Positions 20,518 to 26,635 of a stretch of DNA of 26,635 nucleotides are shown in pieces. Where the stretch lies: assembly GCA_035260725.1 (NCBI GenBank), contig DATFUR010000027.1, positions 1-26,635 of the forward strand, given 5' to 3'. Under the pieces are notes generated by a model. The model searched no databases. It saw only the letters and a list, made by a program, of their open reading frames with translations, and was not told the origin of the DNA. The position numbers and the translations under genes were made by a program. Positions within the stretch are counted from its first letter, which is position 1. Each line of letters starts with the position of its first letter. This DNA is from DASRFS01 sp035260725. Lineage in GTDB: Bacteria; Patescibacteriota; Microgenomatia; Levybacterales; UBA12049.

Positions 20518-22089
20518 TCACATCTTTTCCGGTGCTTCTACACCCAAAAGGTCGAGTGTATTTTTTAAAACCGTTTTTGTGGACATGAGCAAAGCCACTC
20601 TTGCAGCTGTTAGGTCCTGATTGTCGGACAAAACTTTGTGAGATTCATAAAACTTATGAAACAAAGTCGCCAGCTGATAAGCGTAGGCCGTTAAAAAATG
20701 CACAGAAAAACTTCTTGACACCTCCTCGACCAATTCGGGAAACTTAGTAAGTTGTCTAATCAGCTCAATTTCTTCATTTTCTTTTAGCAATTCGACGCTT
20801 GGATTGCCAAAATCGCAGGCTTGTCTTAAAATACTGGAAATTCTCGAATAAGCATATTGGACGTAGAAAACAGGGTTTTCGTTTGCCTTTTTTGAGGCTA
20901 ATTCTACATCGAAATCCATGTGAGTAGACGGTCCTGTCGTAAGAAGAAAGTATCTAAAAGCGTCTTTTCCCACTATATCCAAAACTTCGCGTGCGGTTAC
21001 AAAGTCTCCTTGCCTTTTGCTCATCTTAACTACCAATCCCCCTCGTTGGATTCTTACCAATTCGTAGATAATAATTTTAAATTTATTTACATCAAAACCC
21101 AGGGAGTTTATGGCTGCTTTAAGTCTGGGAATGTGCCCAAAGTGACCTGCGCCCAAAACATCTACAACCAAGTCTGTACCGTCTTCAAATTTATCTCTGT
21201 GATACACAATGTCGGATGCAAAATAAGTAAATTCCCCATCAGATTTTCTAACTACTGTTTCGCGGTCCTTTAAAAACTCATCGCTGGGGGCAAACCACAA
21301 TGCTCCCTCCTTTTCTTTCACAACGCCTTTTTTCTGAAGATTTTCGATTAAAGTGGGAACTTCCCGGCGCAGATCCGACTCTTTTTTGACCTCGTCAAAC
21401 TTTATTCCCATGGCTTTTACGTCTTCCATTATTTCCAAAAGTAAAATCTCAACGGCAATCGAACCCACTTCTTCGAAATCCATATTCTCTTTTATTTGAG
21501 GTTTTATTTTGTCGGCAAGTTTTTGGACATATTCGCCTTTGTAGAACAATTCTTCTTCCCCTTTTTTGTCTGGAAAGATTGTGTAGTATATAGTCTGACC
21601 TAGTTGCTTGACTTGCCCGCCGACGTTGTTATGAAGATACTGCCGCGTTACTTTGTACCCGACTTTTTCCAGAACATTTGCCAACACATCCCCCAGTGGC
21701 CCTCCTCTTGCGTTTCCAATGTGCAAAGGCCCCGTCGGATTTGCCGAAATAAATTCGACCTTTGCCGCTTTACCGCTAAACTTATTTGATGAACCATATT
21801 TTACACCAAGTTTTTCAATTTCAAGAACTTGATTTTGTAAATAAGTTTTTGTCAACCAGAAATTTATAAAACTCCCCTTCAATTCTATTTTTTCAACACT
21901 TTTTGGTTTATTTTCGTTCAGTTTATTTAATAAATCCAAAGTCTCGCGGGGTGAGATCCTGCTTTGCAGGACAACGTTGGTTGTATAATCTCCAAAATTA
22001 GGGTCTTTGGGCCGCTCAATCAAGGGATTCAAGTCGACACTTATCTCTTTTAAAACTTTTTTGAGAACAAGAAGCAATTCGTCTCTCAT
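20518..22089 (-). CDS. argS: Arginyl-tRNA synthetase
   Basis: A 523-residue class I synthetase, slightly short for the family. It has an N-terminal Add1-like domain, then S-A-N-P-T-G-P-L-H-I-G-N-A-R-G (HIGH variant HIGN at 123-126). The KMSKS variant V-K-M-S-K-R-Q-G-D lies in the C-terminal half of the catalytic core. The C-terminal DALR anticodon-binding domain contains Y-A-Y-S-R-I and ends in L-L-G-V-E-A-P-E-K-M. It charges tRNA-Arg; one tRNA-Arg lies in this window. No Shine-Dalgarno; TGATAGAAT on the minus strand ends 6 nt before the ATG, consistent with leaderless translation. Confidence 0.95.
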   Translation of the reverse strand: MRDELLLVLKKVLKEISVDLNPLIERPKDPNFGDYTTNVVLQSRISPRETLDLLNKLNENKPKSVEKIELKGSFINFWLTKTYLQNQVLEIEKLGVKYGSSNKFSGKAAKVEFISANPTGPLHIGNARGGPLGDVLANVLEKVGYKVTRQYLHNNVGGQVKQLGQTIYYTIFPDKKGEEELFYKGEYVQKLADKIKPQIKENMDFEEVGSIAVEILLLEIMEDVKAMGIKFDEVKKESDLRREVPTLIENLQKKGVVKEKEGALWFAPSDEFLKDRETVVRKSDGEFTYFASDIVYHRDKFEDGTDLVVDVLGAGHFGHIPRLKAAINSLGFDVNKFKIIIYELVRIQRGGLVVKMSKRQGDFVTAREVLDIVGKDAFRYFLLTTGPSTHMDFDVELASKKANENPVFYVQYAYSRISSILRQACDFGNPSVELLKENEEIELIRQLTKFPELVEEVSRSFSVHFLTAYAYQLATLFHKFYESHKVLSDNQDLTAARVALLMSTKTVLKNTLDLLGVEAPEKM

Positions 22090-22095
22090 ATTATG

Positions 22096-22161
22096 ATTCT
22101 ATCACAACCCCTCACGCTCATGAATGTGAGGGTTGACAACTAAATGAACATGTTCCATAGT
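22096..22161. promoter_or_regulatory. Divergent argS / response-regulator promoters around an inverted repeat
   Basis: Minus strand: extended -10 TGATAGAAT (22104-22096) for argS. Plus strand: TTGACA (22133-22138), 17-nt spacer, CATAGT (22156-22161), 10 nt before the response-regulator ATG. Between them CAACCCCTCAC (22105-22115) pairs with GTGAGGGTTG (22126-22135), 10 bp with one bulged C, touching both promoters. Confidence 0.5.
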
Positions 22162-22171
22162 AGAAATTAAG

Positions 22172-22537
22172 ATGAAAGTTCTTCTGATTGACGATGATGA
22201 GGCAACCGCAATGATTTTTGCTACAGCCTTGAAAAAAGAAGGTTTTGAAACCGAACATGCGCCAAACGGCAAAGAAGGAATCGAAAAAGCGAGAAATGAC
22301 TCCCCTAATCTTATTCTTTTGGATCAGATTTTACCCGATATTCAAGGAAACGAAGTATTAAGGACTCTTAAGGCAGACGAAAAAACGAAAAATATCCCCG
22401 TAGTTTTGCTTTCCAACTTTAGCCAGGAAGAACTCGTAAAAGAAGCTATAAATGCCGGCGCTGTCGATTATGTAGCAAAATATCAGGTTGAAACAAACGA
22501 TGTAGTAGAAAAAGTAAAGGAAGTTCTAAAAGCTTAA
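22172..22537 (+). CDS. Single-domain response regulator (CheY-like receiver)
   Basis: A 121-residue receiver with no output domain. The acidic pocket is D7-D8 (L-L-I-D-D-D), the phosphoryl acceptor is D51 in L-I-L-L-D-Q-I-L-P-D, the signalling Ser is S81 (V-V-L-L-S-N) and the conserved Lys is K103 (D-Y-V-A-K). It is probably phosphorylated by the histidine kinase encoded three genes downstream. Lacking a DNA-binding domain, it should act by protein contact. It starts the 22172-25114 cassette; the next gene starts 1 nt after its stop. Confidence 0.93.
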   Translation: MKVLLIDDDEATAMIFATALKKEGFETEHAPNGKEGIEKARNDSPNLILLDQILPDIQGNEVLRTLKADEKTKNIPVVLLSNFSQEELVKEAINAGAVDYVAKYQVETNDVVEKVKEVLKA

Positions 22538-22538
22538 T

Positions 22539-22892
22539 ATGCAACCGCAACAAGGACAACAAGACTATAAAAAACTTTTGACAGATGTTATAAAAAAACA
22601 GATTGTTATTCTCGGCCCCGGAATAACACTGGCAAAGGCGCGAAATGTAAAAGGCTTAACTGTAGCAGACGACGGAACAGTAACGAATATGCAAGGCCAG
22701 CCGCAGGAATTGATTCAGGCTCTTATAGACCAATTTGTCCAGCTGTCCGGTCTTATCGTCAAGAAAACTATGGAACCTCTGCTTTCGGTTTATCCTGACG
22801 GCGCAGCAACAGTAATTAACCCGGCAGCAGGAACAGGCCCGCAAATAATTCAAAACCAAGGAACAGAAGTAAACACTAACCAAAATGTTTGA
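22539..22892 (+). CDS. Small soluble protein of unknown function in a two-component cassette
   Basis: 117 residues, not recognised. The N-terminus is Gln-rich. The middle has Q-I-V-I-L-G-P-G-I-T-L-A-K-A-R-N-V, then a short turn D-D-G-T-V-T-N, then a helix with L-I-Q-A-L-I-D-Q-F-V-Q-L-S-G-L-I-V-K-K-T. The tail is Asn/Gln/Thr-rich and probably disordered. No signal peptide or membrane segment. It is tightly placed between the receiver gene (1 nt) and a membrane protein gene (8-nt overlap), so a role in the same signalling pathway is likely but unproven. Confidence 0.6.
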   Translation: MQPQQGQQDYKKLLTDVIKKQIVILGPGITLAKARNVKGLTVADDGTVTNMQGQPQELIQALIDQFVQLSGLIVKKTMEPLLSVYPDGAATVINPAAGTGPQIIQNQGTEVNTNQNV

Positions 22893-23229
22893 TACACAAA
22901 AACTTTTAACAATCGCTGTGGAAGTAGGATCGTTTATTTCCGTTTTTGCCGCTGTGGTGGCAGGAGTTTTAATGGCTCAAGTCACCAAAAAATTCGGAAC
23001 AGGCATTTTAGCTTCGGGATTTAAGTCTATCTCCATTGGCGTTTTCTTTATCGCGGCCGGAATCTTGATAGATGCTGTGGAATCTTATACGCAAATTTCC
23101 GGTTTGAATTCATTTGAGATTCTTGCGGCTTTTATACTCATCAAAGAAGTTCTCTTTGTTTTGGGTACTTACGTAATAGTTATTGGAAGTAAAAAAACAG
23201 GAGACAAATTAGAATCATTGACTAAATGA
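22885..23229 (+). CDS. Small multi-span membrane protein of unknown function in a two-component cassette
   Basis: 114 residues with about three hydrophobic helices (about 12-32, 42-64 and 76-102) and a charged C-terminus. No family recognised. The start overlaps the preceding stop by 8 nt (ATGTTTGA), implying coupled translation. Followed after 30 nt by structured element B and then by the histidine kinase. A sensory membrane partner is a reasonable guess only. Confidence 0.6.
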   Translation: MFDTQKLLTIAVEVGSFISVFAAVVAGVLMAQVTKKFGTGILASGFKSISIGVFFIAAGILIDAVESYTQISGLNSFEILAAFILIKEVLFVLGTYVIVIGSKKTGDKLESLTK

Positions 23230-23259
23230 TTCTAAAATTAAGAATTAAAAATCAAAATT

Positions 23260-23397
23260 GTGCGGGGAGCTTTGATATGAGGCGACTCTTGAATAGACAG
23301 AGCCAAGAATTATTTCTATAAAATTTAATTGTAGTACCACTAGGATTATTGAAGATAAAATTGGAAGAGCGCCGAACTAGCAAAGCGACCTCAGCAC
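23260..23397 (+). ncRNA. Candidate structured RNA element, copy B
   Basis: Homologous to 17248-17391: 26 of 35 bases match in the 3' block beginning GGAAGA (23363), and the 5' block shares GTGCG, GGAGC and TCTTGAAT. Ends close as GTGC/GCAC (23260-23263 with 23394-23397) and GGGG/CCTC (23264-23267 with 23389-23392). The second helix is GCTTT/AGAGC (23269-23273 with 23299-23303) and the inner hairpin TGAGG-CGAC-TCTTG (23278-23291). Relative to copy A, an A-U pair in the second helix becomes U-A and other pairs change to or from G-U. It begins 30 nt after a plus-strand gene, as copy A does, and ends 52 nt before the kinase ATG. Confidence 0.5.
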
Positions 23398-23449
23398 TTA
23401 TTGGCGGAATCAAACAAATGCAGCAGCGCCCAAGCACAATATCTAAACT

Positions 23450-25114
23450 ATGAACCTACTTCTTGTTGCCTCTCTCTTGCTGGCTTTCTTTTTTGGCCTT
23501 TTGGCAGTTGCACTTTCCATAAAAGAGGAACGGACCCGCAAAGAGTTGACCGAGCAAGACAAACTTCAAAAGCAAAAAATCCTCCAAATTTCAATTCTTA
23601 AAGAAATTCAAGACAGAATAGGCTACTCTTTGGACGTCGAGGAGGTAATCGACGTTATAACGGGGAGTCTAAAACATATTTTCCCCTACTCCACCGCCTC
23701 TTCCATGGTTATAAAACAGGACAAAATTGTTTTAAAAACGTACGTTGAGGAGGCAGTAGCCCGTAAATTCATGGAAGAAGTCAAACAAAGTATGCTCGCT
23801 TCTCTAAACGCCCTTCTTCCCTTACTTCCTGCCAAAATAGAAGAAAAAATAAGCGGAGTGCCACTTGATGACAGCAATAATTCTAGCGCCTCTTCGTTTT
23901 TCCACATCCCTTTGGTGGTAAACAATCAGGTTGTGGGACTTATAAATATTTCTTCAACAAAACCAAATCTATATAGAGAAGACGAAATGACCATTCTTTA
24001 CCAAATAGCGGGCCAAGCCTCCAATGCCCTAACCCGCCTTCGCGAAGTTTTGGACACAGAAAAAGGCAAACTCACTTCCATGATTGCTTCTCTCTCCGAT
24101 GGAGTATTTATGCTGGACAACGAAAAGAACATTCTTATAATTAACGACTCGGCAAAAAGATTTTTGAGGCTAAAATCTAATCCGGCTTTCTTTGAGATCC
24201 TAGATTCTTTCCCAAAAGAATACGATTTGGTAAGTAGAATTGAGAAAGTCGTCCTGACAAAACTTCCCACCGGAGACATAGAAGTAAAAATCGGAGAAAG
24301 TATATTCCAAACTTTTATTACACCTGTAATTTCAAGCCCCAACAACAAGGTAATTGGAGTTTCTTTCCTCCTCCACGATATTACTTTGGAAAAAAGCCTT
24401 AGCGAAATGAAAGAAGACTTTACAAATATGATGGTCCACGAGCTTCGCGCCCCTCTAACCAATATAAAAGACGCTTCATCTTTAATTCTGGACGGGGGCA
24501 AGCTTTCGGAAGAGGAGAAAGAACAGTTTATGGGAATGGTGCATTCACAAGCAAAAATACTTCTGACTCAAGTTTCCGATCTTTTGGACGCATCCAAAAT
24601 TGAAGCCGGAAAATTTGTAATTAATAAAAGTCAAAACGACTTGGGCAAAATAATCCAGGACGTTATAAAAACTTTTCTTCCTCAAGCCGAGAAAAAACAA
24701 GTTAATCTGTCTTCTAAGATCTCTCCCCTGCCGGCAATTGATGTCGATTCGCTTAGAATAACCCAGGTCCTAAACAATTTAGTTTCAAACAGTCTTAAAT
24801 TTACACCCATTGGAGGACAAATAAGAATTCAGGCCGCTCTAAAGGGAAACTTTTTTATAGAGGTTAGTGTATCCGACACCGGCTCCGGAATTCCTAAAGC
24901 CTTGCAAAAAGATCTTTTTTCCAAGTTTTATCAGGTTACGAAGACAAGTAACAGTATGCAAGGGTCGGGGCTTGGGTTATACCTTGTTAAAGGTGTCGTA
25001 ACCGCTCACAATGGATCGGTTTCTCTCGAATCGGAGGAAGGAAAAGGGACAACAATCATATTTACTCTTCCAGTAACACAGAACTATCCCCGCAACTACG
25101 CCAATCTTAATTGA
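23450..25114 (+). CDS. Membrane-anchored hybrid-free sensor histidine kinase (GAF-PAS-HisKA-HATPase)
   Basis: A 554-residue protein. One N-terminal membrane helix (about 4-24), a short coiled segment (25-50), a GAF-like domain (about 50-195), a PAS-like domain (about 205-315), HisKA with H330 in M-M-V-H-E-L-R-A-P, and HATPase_c. The ATPase part shows N-N-L-V-S-N-S-L-K-F (442-451), D-T-G-S-G-I-P (476-482) and G-S-G-L-G-L (505-510). With a single anchor and no periplasmic domain, sensing is probably cytoplasmic through GAF/PAS. The likely partner is the receiver at 22172. No Shine-Dalgarno; a weak CACAAT sits 9 nt before the ATG. The 220-bp gap upstream holds RNA element B. Confidence 0.92.
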   Translation: MNLLLVASLLLAFFFGLLAVALSIKEERTRKELTEQDKLQKQKILQISILKEIQDRIGYSLDVEEVIDVITGSLKHIFPYSTASSMVIKQDKIVLKTYVEEAVARKFMEEVKQSMLASLNALLPLLPAKIEEKISGVPLDDSNNSSASSFFHIPLVVNNQVVGLINISSTKPNLYREDEMTILYQIAGQASNALTRLREVLDTEKGKLTSMIASLSDGVFMLDNEKNILIINDSAKRFLRLKSNPAFFEILDSFPKEYDLVSRIEKVVLTKLPTGDIEVKIGESIFQTFITPVISSPNNKVIGVSFLLHDITLEKSLSEMKEDFTNMMVHELRAPLTNIKDASSLILDGGKLSEEEKEQFMGMVHSQAKILLTQVSDLLDASKIEAGKFVINKSQNDLGKIIQDVIKTFLPQAEKKQVNLSSKISPLPAIDVDSLRITQVLNNLVSNSLKFTPIGGQIRIQAALKGNFFIEVSVSDTGSGIPKALQKDLFSKFYQVTKTSNSMQGSGLGLYLVKGVVTAHNGSVSLESEEGKGTTIIFTLPVTQNYPRNYANLN

Positions 25115-25120
25115 TTAAAA

Positions 25121-25981
25121 TTAACGCAGTGTATAATTTCCTTTACTATCCACTACAATTTCGATATCTCCCCTTTTATCGGTTCTTAAATAATTAATTT
25201 TTGAATCTTCTAAATCCTGCAAAACTTCTTTTGTGGGGTGCCCATACTTATTTTTGCCAACCGAGATAACAGCGAGTTTTGGATTGAGTTTAATTAGATT
25301 CTCTTTATCTATTCCAAAGCGCGAACCGTGATGAGGAATTTGAAAAACAGTAAGATTTTGTAAATAAGGCTGGGCATTTAATATTTCCCTAACTTGAGAG
25401 TCTCCGGTTGTCAAAACGCTAAATGACTTGTAGGAAAATAGAAGTTCCAGTGAGCCAAATTCGCCGCTCTCCCCAATCTCCCCATGCGGGCTTGTTTCGT
25501 TTAGAAACTCTCTGGAAGGACCGACAACTTTTATTTGCAAGTTATCCGGAAGTTTAAAAGAATCTCCCTGAAAAACACTGCGGGTTTTTATTTTTAAGTT
25601 TTGAATGTCATTTATAATCGCCTTGTATGTTAAAGTCTTGTTGGAAAGCTCCTCTGTGTTAAAAGATAGGACCTTATATCTTTTAAAAACGTGCTCGTAA
25701 CCTTTCATGTGGTCTTCGTGCGGATGGGTAAGGAAAGCTAGCTCAATTTCCCTATCCCAAAAGGGCATGTGCGAAGAAAGGCAGCGAAGAATCGAGTCGT
25801 CCGGACCTGAATCAACCATAATGTCTATTCCTTTGGGGCTTCTTATAAAAATTCCGTCTCCTTGTCCAACGTTGCAAAAAATTATATGGAGTTTCCCGTC
25901 GTCAAACTTAAATTTTTGATAGGCAAAAAACCCAACCAGCGAAATTAAAAGCAGGAAAGTTATAAAAATAAACTTTTTCAT
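25121..25981 (-). CDS. ComEC-type metallo-beta-lactamase protein as a separate, membrane-anchored polypeptide
   Basis: A 286-residue protein with an N-terminal membrane helix (about 3-21). The metallo-beta-lactamase fold begins with F-C-N-V-G-Q-G-D-G, then D-S-G-P, then the metal motif T-H-P-H-E-D-H (H86, H88, D90, H91), and later I-P-H-H-G-S and a C-terminal Y-G-H-P-T. The arrangement matches the C-terminal nuclease-like domain of ComEC, thought to degrade the non-transported DNA strand. Here it is its own gene; its ATG overlaps the stop of the ComEC membrane gene by 4 nt (ATGA), so the two are made together. Uptake of external DNA is the likely process. Confidence 0.9.
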   Translation of the reverse strand: MKKFIFITFLLLISLVGFFAYQKFKFDDGKLHIIFCNVGQGDGIFIRSPKGIDIMVDSGPDDSILRCLSSHMPFWDREIELAFLTHPHEDHMKGYEHVFKRYKVLSFNTEELSNKTLTYKAIINDIQNLKIKTRSVFQGDSFKLPDNLQIKVVGPSREFLNETSPHGEIGESGEFGSLELLFSYKSFSVLTTGDSQVREILNAQPYLQNLTVFQIPHHGSRFGIDKENLIKLNPKLAVISVGKNKYGHPTKEVLQDLEDSKINYLRTDKRGDIEIVVDSKGNYTLR

Positions 25982-26635
25982 TTATTTCGGGCCAGTATAA
26001 AACTCGCCAAGAGACAATAATAACCAAGAACTATTTGCCAAGATAAATTTTCTATCTTGATCGTTCCCGATAAGCCCGAGAAAAACCTTACAACCGACTC
26101 AAAAAATATCAAAAGAGGTAAAGATAGATACAATAAAATTTTTGCAATCGGAAAAATAATGAACGAGATAACCGCACTTACTCCCCCAATTACCATTAAA
26201 AGCGGTATTGTCCACAAAATGAGGCTGTTTACGACTATCGACCAGAGAGAATAAGTTCCAAAGTTGGAAACAAGAATCGGCAAAGTAGCAGCTTGGGCAA
26301 AAATTGTAGTCTGAAATCCATCTAGAATTTTATTCTTAAAAAATGGTTTCATGTATAAAAGGCCTATTGTCGCCAGGAATGAAAGCTGAAAACCTATATC
26401 GTTTAAAAGATTTGGATCCCACATTAACATTACGAATCCGGCCAGAAGCAAACCATAAAGCGGCCACGTCTGGCGGCCGAAAATAGACGCTGTAAAAACC
26501 AAAATTCCCATAATAGATGCTCTAATTATGGAAGGTTCAAGTCCGGCCAGAACCGCATATATGATAATTCCTACAATACTTATGACAAGAGCGATTTGTC
26601 TTTTGAAAAAAAGTAGAAAAATAGAACTTAAAAAT
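25978..26635 (-). CDS. comEC: ComEC/Rec2 competence-domain membrane protein, C-terminal part (cut by window edge)
   Basis: The frame is open to the window end; at least 218 residues are visible. The block A-G-L-E-P-S-I-I-R-A-S-I-M-G, followed by F-G-R-Q-T-W-P-L-Y-G-L-L-L-A-G, and then W-D-P-N-L-L-N-D-I-G-F-Q-L-S-F-L-A-T, is the core of the ComEC competence domain. Four or more further membrane helices follow. The protein stops right after the membrane domain, where most ComEC proteins continue into the metallo-beta-lactamase domain, here encoded separately. It probably forms the inner-membrane channel for single-stranded DNA. The N-terminal part lies outside the window. Confidence 0.92.
   Translation of the reverse strand, partial: FLSSIFLLFFKRQIALVISIVGIIIYAVLAGLEPSIIRASIMGILVFTASIFGRQTWPLYGLLLAGFVMLMWDPNLLNDIGFQLSFLATIGLLYMKPFFKNKILDGFQTTIFAQAATLPILVSNFGTYSLWSIVVNSLILWTIPLLMVIGGVSAVISFIIFPIAKILLYLSLPLLIFFESVVRFFSGLSGTIKIENLSWQIVLGYYCLLASFILARNK

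Noticed and set aside
1..26635. UGA recoding, as in Gracilibacteria or Absconditabacteria
   Set aside because: TGA acts as the natural stop for several complete genes (S74 protein, 22539-22892 protein, argS, ComEC membrane protein), and conserved proteins show no internal TGA.
1..26635. CRISPR array, insertion sequence, prophage or integrated element
   Set aside because: No regularly spaced repeats, transposase, integrase or terminal inverted repeats were seen. The tail-fibre-like gene stands alone among housekeeping genes, with no other phage genes.

Overview
The window looks like a chromosome segment from a Candidate Phyla Radiation (Patescibacteria) bacterium, most likely a Microgenomates-type lineage. 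The evidence is compact genes with short gaps, A/T-leaning DNA, a zinc-type L33 and L28, acidic or charged extensions on NusG and L1, and tRNAs without encoded CCA. TGA is an ordinary stop codon, so this is not a UGA-recoding lineage. The lineage call is inference from gene content. No plasmid, phage, IS element or CRISPR array was seen.

Layout. 1-3260: start of rpmB (minus), a divergent M50 protease, then a secreted Pro/Ser-rich protein and a polysaccharide deacetylase behind a promoter and a structured leader. 3398-4492: tRNA-Thr(TGT), tRNA-Tyr, tRNA-Thr(GGT), rpmG, tRNA-Trp and a small glycine-zipper protein. 4469-5982 (minus): galU and a PAP2 phosphatase. 6051-9256 (plus): secE-nusG-rplK-rplA, then rplJ-rplL with its own promoter and an L10-type leader ending in an attenuator. 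9262-13029 (minus): a 1255-residue membrane protein with two helix-turn-helix domains, a carbohydrate-binding-like domain, tail-fibre repeats and an S74 autoprocessing domain. 13141-15937 (minus): galT-like gene, WecG/TagA glycosyltransferase and mreB. 16049-17224 (plus): PEGA/propeller protein. 17398-18263 (minus): tRNA-Arg, tRNA-Pro and a sortase in one unit. 18322-22089 (minus): HTH protein, ndk, M16 peptidase and argS. 22172-25114 (plus): response regulator, two unknown small proteins and a histidine kinase. 25121-26635 (minus): a ComEC system split into membrane and metallo-beta-lactamase proteins.

The genes divide into translation and transcription housekeeping (ribosomal proteins, NusG, SecE, tRNAs, ArgS), envelope building and shape (GalU, PAP2, GalT, WecG, MreB, deacetylase, sortase), and surface or signalling functions (S74 protein, two-component cassette, ComEC). 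The envelope set fits a small cell that attaches to other cells, but that is inference.

The most unusual signals are: two homologous, apparently structured RNA elements (17248-17391 and 23260-23397) whose helices are kept by compensatory changes; the HTH-membrane-S74 protein; a recurring extended -10 box (TGATAnnAT) placed so close to start codons that many mRNAs should be nearly leaderless; an L10 leader whose terminator also hides the Shine-Dalgarno; and a sortase gene starting 5 nt after a tRNA 3' end.
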